From: Streptococcus uberis
Lineage (GTDB): Bacteria; Bacillota; Bacilli; Lactobacillales; Streptococcaceae
NCBI RefSeq assembly: GCF_900475595.1
Contig: NZ_LS483397.1
Coordinates: 1,397,001 to 1,461,000, forward strand
Direction: 5' to 3'
DNA: 64,000 nucleotides
In this document: positions 33,896 through 41,554 of the stretch, piece after piece
Layout of the letters: each line of letters starts with the position of its first letter
Position numbering within the stretch: the first letter of the stretch is position 1
Notes under the pieces: model-generated
Seen by the model: the letters and a program-made list of their open reading frames with translations, nothing else
Database searches by the model: none
Told to the model about the DNA's origin: nothing
Program-made: the position numbers and the translations under genes

Positions 33896-35095
33896 TCACC
33901 AATACAATTCCCAGTCTTTGTAAAAACGTATCAATGCTTCAAGATAATAGTAATCACCCCAAATGTTGCCTTCATCGACACCTTTGCCAGAATGCCAAGA
34001 ATATACCCCATGTAATAAAAGTGGGCGACCTTCCTGATAGTCTTCATTGGCATAGTTATCAATTAAACTTCGCAACATAGTATGCATGGCATACTTATAT
34101 GTTACCTTATCCGAATCTACCTCTGGTAAATACTTAAGCATCTCGTGAATACCACAAACAGCTACTGCTGTAGCAGATGAGTCACGCGACTGTCCTGAAC
34201 CATCATTAAAGATTAAATCCCAATAAGAGACATTATCTTCAGGTAAACGATTTAAGAAATAATTAGTCATTCCTTTGAACAAATCAATTTGGTCATTATC
34301 TTTCATCTTGCGATAGCTGAGCGGGATACCATAAATCCCCCAGGCTTGACCACGTGCCCAAGCTGAATCATCACTATAACCTTGACGCGTTATCCCTTTT
34401 AGGGGCTGACCAGTTTCAGGATCAAAATAATAGGTATGATATGCTGAAGCATCTTTACGAATAACCGTGTTTGCTGAAGCATAAAAATGATTCTCTGCAA
34501 TCTCTTTATATTTCTTGTTTCCAGTTTGTTCAAAAGCAAAAAATAATAATTGAATATTTAAAAGGCAATCAATAATAAGTCGGTAATGGTCTTTATGGCC
34601 AAGTTCTCCCCAAGCTTGTATAAAACCACCTTTTTCCTGATAACGTTCAATCAATTTGTCAGCTGCCTTCAATGCAGCCTCAAGAGCATCTTTGTCTCCA
34701 TTGATACGATATTCAGCCATACACGAAGGAGTATATAAGAAACCTAAATCATGATGATCTAATTCAATTTTATGATTGATACGGTCTAAAAAAGATAAAA
34801 CATTCTGATGCGCTAATTCTTTTAGAGATGGATCACCATTGTATTCATATGCTAACCAAAGACAACCTGTCCAAAAGGCATTTGTCCACTCAGTATTATC
34901 CATCACATTATACTGATTATTAAAGGTTGCTGGTGTTGGATACTTTTCACCAAAATAATCCATATTGATATATATCTGTTTTAAGGCCTTATCAATTGCA
35001 GACTTAACTTCATCTTTTGTTAATAACGGTCTTTCTTGGAAACGATTTGGATTCTCAATCGTCTCAAGAGCTACTTTTCTAATTTTTCCTACCAT
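33896..35095 (-). CDS. ugl: Unsaturated glucuronyl hydrolase, GH88
   Basis: This 399-residue cytoplasmic enzyme of the GH88 alpha6/alpha6 barrel family hydrates the double bond of unsaturated glucuronate at the end of imported GAG disaccharides, releasing 4-deoxy-5-keto-uronate and amino sugar. Asp116 (LDHHDLGF) and Asp176 (RLIIDCLLN) match the catalytic pair of the S. agalactiae enzyme in position and spacing. The ATG shares its A with the stop codon of the IIA gene (TAATG), and the IIA end supplies the GGAGGA site, so the two are coupled. Confidence 0.95.
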   Translation of the reverse strand: MVGKIRKVALETIENPNRFQERPLLTKDEVKSAIDKALKQIYINMDYFGEKYPTPATFNNQYNVMDNTEWTNAFWTGCLWLAYEYNGDPSLKELAHQNVLSFLDRINHKIELDHHDLGFLYTPSCMAEYRINGDKDALEAALKAADKLIERYQEKGGFIQAWGELGHKDHYRLIIDCLLNIQLLFFAFEQTGNKKYKEIAENHFYASANTVIRKDASAYHTYYFDPETGQPLKGITRQGYSDDSAWARGQAWGIYGIPLSYRKMKDNDQIDLFKGMTNYFLNRLPEDNVSYWDLIFNDGSGQSRDSSATAVAVCGIHEMLKYLPEVDSDKVTYKYAMHTMLRSLIDNYANEDYQEGRPLLLHGVYSWHSGKGVDEGNIWGDYYYLEALIRFYKDWELYW

Positions 35096-35529
35096 TAAAT
35101 TCCTCCTTCAAAAAGATTCTCATCTTCAGAACATTCGATACATGAAGAGAAATCTACAATTCCTTTTTGTGCTGAAGTGATAACTTTTTCAGTTAAGTCT
35201 TCCAGATTATCTACAATCTCCCTTGAAAAAACAGCTTCCATCAACATAGCTAAGTTTAGTCCAGATAAAACGTTAATCTTTTTATCATCATGATTGACTG
35301 AAACTGTAGATGCGATGTTAAAAGGTGTTCCGCCAAGTAAATCAGTTAAAATTAAAGCTTGTTCCACTCCTTGTAAAGAAGCTTCTAAGGAACTTCTGAC
35401 ATTATCTGCTGACATTCCTGCAAGAAAATCTATAACAGCGATATTTTCTTGTTTACCCGCAATCAATTCTAATGAACTTAAAATGCCGTTTGGAAAATGA
35501 CCGTGAGCTACAATGATAATTTTTATCAT
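35095..35529 (-). CDS. PTS mannose-family IIA component
   Basis: This 144-residue phospho-carrier has the IIA active histidine in IIIVAHGHFPNG (His9 or His11) and the conserved LTDLLGGTPFNIA. It is the first gene of the minus-strand GAG operon with an AGGAGG ribosome site. It receives phosphate from HPr and passes it to IIB. Being first, it lies closest to the promoter and operator in the divergent control region. Confidence 0.93.
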   Translation of the reverse strand: MIKIIIVAHGHFPNGILSSLELIAGKQENIAVIDFLAGMSADNVRSSLEASLQGVEQALILTDLLGGTPFNIASTVSVNHDDKKINVLSGLNLAMLMEAVFSREIVDNLEDLTEKVITSAQKGIVDFSSCIECSEDENLFEGGI

Positions 35530-35546
35530 AAAACCTCCTGTTTAAG

Positions 35547-35599
35547 TTTACCGGTTTACTTTATAAACTGATTATAGCGTTTTCATTTCCCCCTGTCAA
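35547..35599 (-). promoter_or_regulatory. Promoter, cre and RegR-type operator of the PTS-ugl operon
   Basis: On the minus strand TTGACA (35594-35599) and TATAAT (35571-35576) are separated by exactly 17 bp, a consensus promoter. A cre-like TGAAAACGCTATAA overlaps the -10. The operator TTTACCGGTTTA lies at 35547-35558, downstream of the -10, in the position for repression. Confidence 0.85.
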
Positions 35600-35733
35600 C
35601 ATGATTTTTAGATATTTCTTTCTCAGTTTTGAAAAAAATTTTTTGCTATTTTTCCACGCTATTATAGTAGGAAAAGGCTGTTTAATGACTTTTTATATAG
35701 TAGCATGAATTTTCTTTTTGCTTTCTTGAACCG

Positions 35734-35780
35734 TTGACAAAACCGGTTTACTATGTTATTGTTTTTGTAAACAGGTTTAC
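35734..35780 (+). promoter_or_regulatory. Promoter and two RegR-type operators of the dhuD operon
   Basis: TTGACA (35734-35739) and TATTGT (35757-35762) have a 17-bp spacer. Operator one, AAACCGGTTTAC (35740-35751), fills the spacer; operator two, GTAAACAGGTTTAC (35767-35780), lies after the -10. Paired sites could allow cooperative repression. Confidence 0.8.
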
Positions 35781-35808
35781 TACCTAAAAAATAATTAAGG
35801 AGGACATT

Positions 35809-36624
35809 ATGATGACTCAACAATTTTTACAAGATAACTTTTCTCTTGAAGGTAAGATCGCGCTTATCACTGGAGCTTCATATGGCATAGGATTCTCAAT
35901 TGCTACTGCTTTAGCCAAAGCTGGCGCTAAGATTGTGTTCAATGACATCAATCAAGACCTAGTTGATAAAGGTTTGGAAGCATACAAAGAGCTTGGAATA
36001 AATGCTCACGGGTACATCTGTGATGTTACTGACGAGGATGGCATTCAAGCTATGATTAAACAAATCTCTGATGAAGTTGGTGTTATTGATATCCTTGTTA
36101 ACAATGCAGGAATTATTAAACGCCAACCAATGCTTGAAATGAGTGCTAAAGATTTTCGACAGGTTATCGATATTGACCTTAACGGACCATTTATTGTTTC
36201 AAAAGCTGTACTTCCAGGCATGATTGAAAAAGGCCATGGTAAAATCATCAATATTTGTTCTATGATGAGTGAACTTGGTCGTGAAACCGTTTCTGCTTAT
36301 GCTGCTGCTAAAGGTGGTCTTAAAATGCTAACTAAAAATATCGCCTCAGAATACGGTTCAGCTAATATTCAATGTAATGGTATTGGTCCTGGTTACATAG
36401 CCACCCCACAAACAGCCCCACTTCGAGAAAAACAGGCAGATGGCTCCCGTCATCCGTTCGACCAATTCATTATTTCTAAAACACCAGCTGCTCGTTGGGG
36501 AGAAGCTGAAGATTTAGGAGCACCAGCAGTTTTTCTTGCCAGTGACGCTTCGAACTTTATAAACGGACATATCCTTTATGTAGATGGCGGCATTCTTGCC
36601 TATATCGGAAAACAACCCCAATAA
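35809..36624 (+). CDS. dhuD: 2-keto-3-deoxy-gluconate-type dehydrogenase (DhuD, SDR family)
   Basis: This 271-residue short-chain dehydrogenase has the nucleotide loop TGASYGIGFSIA near residues 20-31, NNAGI near 97-101 and the catalytic Tyr-x3-Lys in SAYAAAKGG. In streptococcal GAG clusters this gene, often mislabelled gluconate 5-dehydrogenase, encodes DhuD, which reduces the DhuI product to 2-keto-3-deoxy-D-gluconate. It opens the plus-strand operon dhuD-dhuI-kdgK-kdgA. Two adjacent ATG codons (35809, 35812) follow AGGAGG. Confidence 0.9.
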   Translation: MMTQQFLQDNFSLEGKIALITGASYGIGFSIATALAKAGAKIVFNDINQDLVDKGLEAYKELGINAHGYICDVTDEDGIQAMIKQISDEVGVIDILVNNAGIIKRQPMLEMSAKDFRQVIDIDLNGPFIVSKAVLPGMIEKGHGKIINICSMMSELGRETVSAYAAAKGGLKMLTKNIASEYGSANIQCNGIGPGYIATPQTAPLREKQADGSRHPFDQFIISKTPAARWGEAEDLGAPAVFLASDASNFINGHILYVDGGILAYIGKQPQ

Positions 36625-36648
36625 ATCAAATAAGGAGTTATATCAAAA

Positions 36649-37290
36649 ATGAAAATTGCTTTAATTAACGAGAATAGCCAAGCCACTAAAAATAATATAA
36701 TCTTTAATGAGTTAAAAGCTGTTACAGATAAAAAAGGCTTTGAAGCCTTTAATTACGGTATGTATGGTAATGAAGGGGAAAGCCAATTAACTTACGTTCA
36801 AAATGGTCTCCTTACTGCTATTTTATTAAATAGTGGTGCAGCTGACTTTGTCATTACAGGTTGTGGTACAGGAATGGGAGCAATGCTTGCATGTAATAGT
36901 TTCCCAGGAGTCACCTGTGGTTTTGCCGCTGATCCAGTGGATGCTTATCTCTTCTCTCAAGTTAATGGTGGTAACGCCCTCTCACTACCATTCGCTAAAG
37001 GATTTGGATGGGGTGCTGAACTTAATCTCCGTTATATGTTCGAACGTCTTTTCGAAGATGAAGTTGGGGGAGGTTATCCCAAAGAAAGAGCAATACCTGA
37101 ACAACGCAATGCTCGTATCTTAAACGAGGTCAAAGCCATTACCTACAAAAACTTGCTAACTATTCTAAAAGAAATCGATCAAGAATTTTTAAAAGAAACC
37201 ATTTCAGGAGAACATTTCCAGGAACTCTTCTTTGCTAACTGTCAGAATAAAGAAATTGCAGATTATCTTAAAACTCTCTTAAATGTTTAA
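36649..37290 (+). CDS. dhuI: RpiB/LacAB-family isomerase of unsaturated uronate breakdown (DhuI)
   Basis: This 213-residue protein of the sugar-phosphate isomerase RpiB/LacA/LacB family has the conserved GCGTGMGAMLACN near residues 72-84 and a long C-terminal extension beyond the usual 150-residue RpiB. In streptococcal GAG loci this is DhuI, which isomerises the open-chain 4-deoxy-5-keto-uronate released by Ugl. It lies 24 bp after dhuD with an AAGGAG site. Confidence 0.88.
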   Translation: MKIALINENSQATKNNIIFNELKAVTDKKGFEAFNYGMYGNEGESQLTYVQNGLLTAILLNSGAADFVITGCGTGMGAMLACNSFPGVTCGFAADPVDAYLFSQVNGGNALSLPFAKGFGWGAELNLRYMFERLFEDEVGGGYPKERAIPEQRNARILNEVKAITYKNLLTILKEIDQEFLKETISGEHFQELFFANCQNKEIADYLKTLLNV

Positions 37291-37317
37291 TAAAATTATA
37301 GAAAGGATTAGCTTCTC

Positions 37318-38325
37318 ATGTCGAAAATCCTATTTTTTGGCGAGCCTTTGATTCGTATAAGTCCTCAAAATATTGAAAACTTTTCAAATGGTGTGCAATC
37401 GCACTTATTTTATGGAGGTTCAGAAGTAAATATCGCTCGTGCCTTATCTGGCTTTGGTCAGAAAACGAAGCTAATTTCTGCTATTCCTGAAAATCCAATT
37501 GGCGATAGCTTTTTAAGATTCTTGCAGTCTCAAGATATTGATACTAATTGCATCCAAAGAACTGGTAACCGTATGGGGCTCTATTTCCTTGAAAATAGTT
37601 TCGGATGTCGACAAGGTCAGGTTATTTATGACAGAAAAGAAAGTAGTTTGCATGACTATCAAATAGAAGCTGATCAAATTGATCACATATTTTCTGATGT
37701 AGACCACTTTCACTTCAGTGGTATTACACTATCTCTAGCTAAAACTATCTGCGATACGACTAAGGTGCTACTTGATGAAGCTAAAAAAAGAGGTCTATCA
37801 ATCTCCTTTGACCTCAATTTTAGAAGCTTTTTAATTGCTCCAGAAGAAGCTAAGACACTTTTTTCGGAGTTTGCACCTTACGCAGATTATTGTTTTGGTA
37901 TCGAACCTTTAATGATTAATGACCATGATATTGAATTTTTCAATCGCAATGAGGCGACAAATGAAGAGATTAAAAAAAGGATGAATGATTTGATGGATAG
38001 ATATGATTTCAAAGCTATTTTTCATACTAATCGTTGTTCAGATCATTTTGGTCAAAATGTATATCAAGCCTATTTACTTAATAAAGACAAGCAGTTCTAC
38101 ATGTCAAAAGAGTTAAAAACACCTGTTCTTCAACGTGTCGGAAGCGGTGATGCTTTTGTTGCTGGTGCATTATATCAAATCTTCAATAATGCTAACTACC
38201 AAAACATTGTAGATTTTGCTGTAGCCAGCGGCACATATAAATGTGTCGTTGAAGGTGACAATATGTTTGAGTCAGTAGGGACCATAACATCTGTCTTAAA
38301 TCAATTTGAAGATATTAAGCGTTAG
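37318..38325 (+). CDS. kdgK: 2-keto-3-deoxygluconate kinase (PfkB family)
   Basis: This 335-residue PfkB-type kinase has the N-terminal FFGEPLIRISP, GGSEVNIARALSGFG, and C-terminal RVGSGDAFVAGALYQ whose Asp is the catalytic base. It phosphorylates KDG to KDPG, feeding the aldolase encoded 13 bp downstream. Third gene of the operon. The C-terminal part is typical; nothing looks broken. Confidence 0.92.
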   Translation: MSKILFFGEPLIRISPQNIENFSNGVQSHLFYGGSEVNIARALSGFGQKTKLISAIPENPIGDSFLRFLQSQDIDTNCIQRTGNRMGLYFLENSFGCRQGQVIYDRKESSLHDYQIEADQIDHIFSDVDHFHFSGITLSLAKTICDTTKVLLDEAKKRGLSISFDLNFRSFLIAPEEAKTLFSEFAPYADYCFGIEPLMINDHDIEFFNRNEATNEEIKKRMNDLMDRYDFKAIFHTNRCSDHFGQNVYQAYLLNKDKQFYMSKELKTPVLQRVGSGDAFVAGALYQIFNNANYQNIVDFAVASGTYKCVVEGDNMFESVGTITSVLNQFEDIKR

Positions 38326-38338
38326 ATTGGAGTAATCA

Positions 38339-38971
38339 ATGACAAAATCAGAAATAATCAGTCAACTCCTCACTCAAAAACTGGTTGTAGTTATTCGAGG
38401 GAATACTGAAGAGGAAGCTTACAAAGCATCAAAAGCCTGTATTGCCGGTGGGATCACTGCAATCGAAATCGCCTATTCCAATAACAAAGCAAGTCAGGTC
38501 ATTGAACACCTTACTAATGACTACATAAATTCAAAAAATGTCATTGTAGGGGCCGGTACAGTCTTAGATGCTGTGACAGCTCGAATGGCAATTTTAGCCG
38601 GGGCAAAATTTATCGTTTCACCTGCTTTCAGTGCCGAAACTGCAAAAATTTGCAACCTCTATGCAATCCCCTATCTGCCTGGTTGTATGACACTAACAGA
38701 AATAACAACTGCTCTTGAATACGGTTGTGAGTTAGTAAAACTGTTCCCAGGAGGAACTATTGGACAGGACTTTATCTCATCAATAAAGGCACCACTCCCA
38801 CAAGTTCAAGTTATGGTTACTGGTGGTGTTAATAGCGAAAATGCAAAAGAATGGTTCCAAGCAGGTGCATCAGCAATTGGCATAGGTGGAGAATTTAATA
38901 AACTGGCAAGTAAAGGAGAATTTGAAAAAATAAGTACTTTAGCAAATGAATACTACACTAAATTAGATTAA
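38339..38971 (+). CDS. kdgA: KDPG aldolase
   Basis: This 210-residue class I aldolase has the Schiff-base Lys in CELVKLFPGG, the catalytic Glu in TAIEIAYSN, and GAGTVLDAVTA. It cleaves KDPG to pyruvate and glyceraldehyde 3-phosphate, the last step linking hyaluronan breakdown to glycolysis. It ends the operon and is followed by a strong hairpin. Confidence 0.93.
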   Translation: MTKSEIISQLLTQKLVVVIRGNTEEEAYKASKACIAGGITAIEIAYSNNKASQVIEHLTNDYINSKNVIVGAGTVLDAVTARMAILAGAKFIVSPAFSAETAKICNLYAIPYLPGCMTLTEITTALEYGCELVKLFPGGTIGQDFISSIKAPLPQVQVMVTGGVNSENAKEWFQAGASAIGIGGEFNKLASKGEFEKISTLANEYYTKLD

Positions 38972-38977
38972 ATATCT

Positions 38978-39012
38978 ATACCTTCCTATTAATACATAGG
39001 AAGGTATTTTTC
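38978..39012 (+). terminator. Terminator of the dhuD-kdgA operon
   Basis: Perfect 12-bp arms ATACCTTCCTAT / ATAGGAAGGTAT with a 6-base loop are followed by TTTTTCT on the plus strand. Confidence 0.9.
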
Positions 39013-39026
39013 TATTTCATAAATTT

Positions 39027-41138
39027 TTATTTTTCCCAATTTACAATAAAATGATTCTCTGCATTGTTATCAATAAATATATTTTTGAGAATTTCTATTA
39101 TTTCTTCTTCAGATTTACCATTCGGGTCACTAGAGAAGTTTTCAAAATCGAATGCTGAATGTGAATTAACATTAAATAATTTTTCAGCTTCTAAATTGTT
39201 TTTGTAAAACTCTTCACTTGATAAATTATTAAAATTAATAAAATTTTCTAATATGCGTCTGATAGGATTTAACATATAGTCTGGCTTATGACGACTATAC
39301 AACCACTTTAATTCTTTCCATAATAAACTATAAGATGTATGTAAGTCGTCCTCCGAAGAACTAATAAATTTATACTGTGTTTTTTGTCCAGCTTTATACA
39401 GGTGAATGGTACTTTTAGAATAATTTGCTCTTTTACTTCCGTTCCACCATTTGTATCTACAGTTTAAATAAAAATGAATATTATGAGTCAAAATAAATAT
39501 TTGATCTTCGCTACCTAGATTCTTCAATAAATGTTGCAATTTCATTATAATAAGATATTGTGTATTATCATCATTAGAGTTCATAGGGTCATCAAATACT
39601 ATAATTCGATTTTTTCCTGAATTTTTTTTGGTGTTGGCTAAATCTGTAATGAACCATAAAAAGCCAACAATATTTTTTTCACCTGTACTTAATGTTGACA
39701 CAGAACGTCTATTACCATTCAAATCATTTATTGCGTATTGTCCCTTTTGATTACTTTTTACTAAATTTAAACTAAAACTTTGATTTCCTATACTTTTTAA
39801 GCATTTATTTATACTTTCAGCTGCTATAGTTTCATCAACACTTAGATTTATTAGTTTTGTTCGTTCAAAATACATTTTTTTAAGTATATTATTTTTTTCT
39901 TCAAATTCTTTTAAAACTTCATTGTACTTTTCTTTTAATTTTGAACCTTCTTTAATTATCTCTTCATATGATTCATTTTCTAGTACTTCAGCAACATAAT
40001 GGTATTTTAACTTCAACCTCGCTAAATCTTTCTCTTTTATAAGATTACTAGATATTTTATTATTTAAATCACAAATAGTTTTATATTCATCAATAAATTT
40101 GTCCATGTTAATAGAGGGATTAACATAAATTCTCTCTTTTACATTAAAAATATCAATTTTTCTTTCATAAAGCTTTTCAGATAGAAAATCTAAAATTTGA
40201 TTGGTTGAATTTATATATTCTAATAAAGTAATATTTAATGCTTTTATTTTCTCTTTTATCTGAGGATAGAACAACTGTTCATCAATCTCCTTAAAAGAAT
40301 TAACTTTGTTTTTATATTCTCCAATAATATCTAAAGCAATTACAATACGTTTTTCAAACTTTTTAATATTTTCATCAAAAAATTCTTCTAAGTGATTAAG
40401 TCTTTCCTCTGATAATATATTCCCGCAAAATGCACATTTTTGTTCATTTTTATGAAAATGAATACCTTCTCTTACCCAATTTTGAACATCCAAAGACATA
40501 AACTCTATTAAAGTAACCTTCGCTATTTCATATTCTAAAATGGAATTAGTTGCTTCAATAAATTTGTTGATATTCTCAAATCTGTAATCAACCATCGAAG
40601 TACTTGGTAATTTTTTTTGATAGAAAGTCGTAAGTAAATTTTGAATAGAACTTTCTTCAAGTCTCATTCTTTGAGGAATATCTAATTGTAATTTTCTTGA
40701 ATCATAATTTGGTCCAAACAGATATGTATATTCGTTCTTAAGTTTAGAAGCACCTCTAGTACATAATTTTCTATATATGTCTTTGCTTTTATTGTATTTA
40801 TTTTTAATATCTATAAATGAACTATATAGATTTGGAAAATCTCTCTCTCTAATTTCATTTTCCAACATTTTTATTTGTGTAGTAATCTCTTCAATCTCAG
40901 GTTGTAAATCAGCATTTTTAGTACCTAAAGAAATAGCATCTAATTCGGAATTAACTGCAATTGAATCTAAACCCTGAAATATACGAATATCATATGATTT
41001 TGAATATTGCTCTTCAATTAGTTTTGTTATTGTTGACTTTCCTGTGCCATTCTTACCAAAAATGAAATTTTTTTGTTTTAGATTGACTAATTTTGTATTT
41101 TCAAACCTGTCGTTTGGTAAATCAATTTCAGTGATCAT
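39027..41138 (-). CDS. AAA_13/RloC-like ATPase with PrrC-like C-terminal triad, candidate anticodon nuclease
   Basis: This 703-residue SMC-like protein has Walker A FGKNGTGKST at about 27-36 and coiled coils interrupted by a CxxC pair (Cys235, Cys238), resembling a zinc hook. Further on are the ABC signature region STLSTGEKNIVGF, Walker B IIVFDDPMNSNDD and switch His in ILTHNIHF. The C-terminal 90 residues contain Arg627-x3-Glu631-x28-His660 (RRILENF ... NSHS), close in spacing to the catalytic Arg-Glu-His of PrrC/RloC anticodon nucleases. It stands alone with no restriction genes next to it. AT-rich composition suggests transfer. The nuclease role is inference. Confidence 0.7.
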   Translation of the reverse strand: MITEIDLPNDRFENTKLVNLKQKNFIFGKNGTGKSTITKLIEEQYSKSYDIRIFQGLDSIAVNSELDAISLGTKNADLQPEIEEITTQIKMLENEIRERDFPNLYSSFIDIKNKYNKSKDIYRKLCTRGASKLKNEYTYLFGPNYDSRKLQLDIPQRMRLEESSIQNLLTTFYQKKLPSTSMVDYRFENINKFIEATNSILEYEIAKVTLIEFMSLDVQNWVREGIHFHKNEQKCAFCGNILSEERLNHLEEFFDENIKKFEKRIVIALDIIGEYKNKVNSFKEIDEQLFYPQIKEKIKALNITLLEYINSTNQILDFLSEKLYERKIDIFNVKERIYVNPSINMDKFIDEYKTICDLNNKISSNLIKEKDLARLKLKYHYVAEVLENESYEEIIKEGSKLKEKYNEVLKEFEEKNNILKKMYFERTKLINLSVDETIAAESINKCLKSIGNQSFSLNLVKSNQKGQYAINDLNGNRRSVSTLSTGEKNIVGFLWFITDLANTKKNSGKNRIIVFDDPMNSNDDNTQYLIIMKLQHLLKNLGSEDQIFILTHNIHFYLNCRYKWWNGSKRANYSKSTIHLYKAGQKTQYKFISSSEDDLHTSYSLLWKELKWLYSRHKPDYMLNPIRRILENFINFNNLSSEEFYKNNLEAEKLFNVNSHSAFDFENFSSDPNGKSEEEIIEILKNIFIDNNAENHFIVNWEK

Positions 41139-41281
41139 ATAATAATTCCTCTTATTATAAATTATAAAAATGAAAGCGTTTATTTAAATTTTATTATTAC
41201 TAATAAAAAATTGCAATACAATAAAGGTATATTTGTAAAGTATTTCTATAATAAATAATTTGAATTAAACACTAAATGCCC

Positions 41282-41320
41282 TGTCACTAGACTAAATAAC
41301 TAGTAACAGGACTCCTTTTT
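41282..41320 (+). repeat. Terminator-like hairpin beside the AAA_13 gene
   Basis: CCTGTCACTAG and CTAGTAACAGG pair with one mismatch, followed by CTCC and a T run on the plus strand. No plus-strand gene precedes it. It resembles the valS terminator near 41490 in order of motifs (GTCACT, AGACT, CTAG), suggesting an old duplication around the inserted segment. Confidence 0.5.
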
Positions 41321-41343
41321 TTATTATCACATCGATAAATAGA

Positions 41344-41442
41344 TTTCAAAACGATAACCGTTCTATCATTCCATCCGCAGTTGAGACTAGCAATAGCTCT
41401 GCAGACAGTAGTGAAGGTACAGCAAGTATGGCTGATGATTAA
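41344..41442 (+). pseudogene. Possible C-terminal remnant of a lost coding sequence
   Basis: An open frame without a start codon ends in a run of about 30 residues with protein-like Ser/Glu/Asp-rich composition (SAVETSNSSADSSEGTASMADD) and a stop at 41440-41442. It may be the tail of a gene removed when the neighbouring AAA_13 gene arrived. It could also be chance; no family is recognised. The rest of 41139-41554 is noncoding apart from two hairpins. Confidence 0.25.
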
Positions 41443-41486
41443 CAATAGGTTTTTACGTTAAATCAGTTAAAATCTTTTCAGTACGA

Positions 41487-41531
41487 CAAAGAACCCCGTC
41501 ACTTAGACTTATGGTCTAGCGGCGGGGCTCT
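41487..41531 (-). terminator. Terminator after valS
   Basis: A long imperfect stem (GAGCCCCGCCGCTAGACC with GTCTAAGTGACGGGGTTC, loop ATAA) lies about 25 bp past the valS stop on the minus strand and is followed by TTCTTT. Confidence 0.75.
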
Positions 41532-41554
41532 GAGGAAGTAGTGAATGATTTTAA

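Noticed and set aside
41160..41190. cre-like TGAAAGCGTTTATT upstream of the AAA_13 gene
   Set aside because: Two mismatches at the conserved end and no reason for carbon control of a defence gene.
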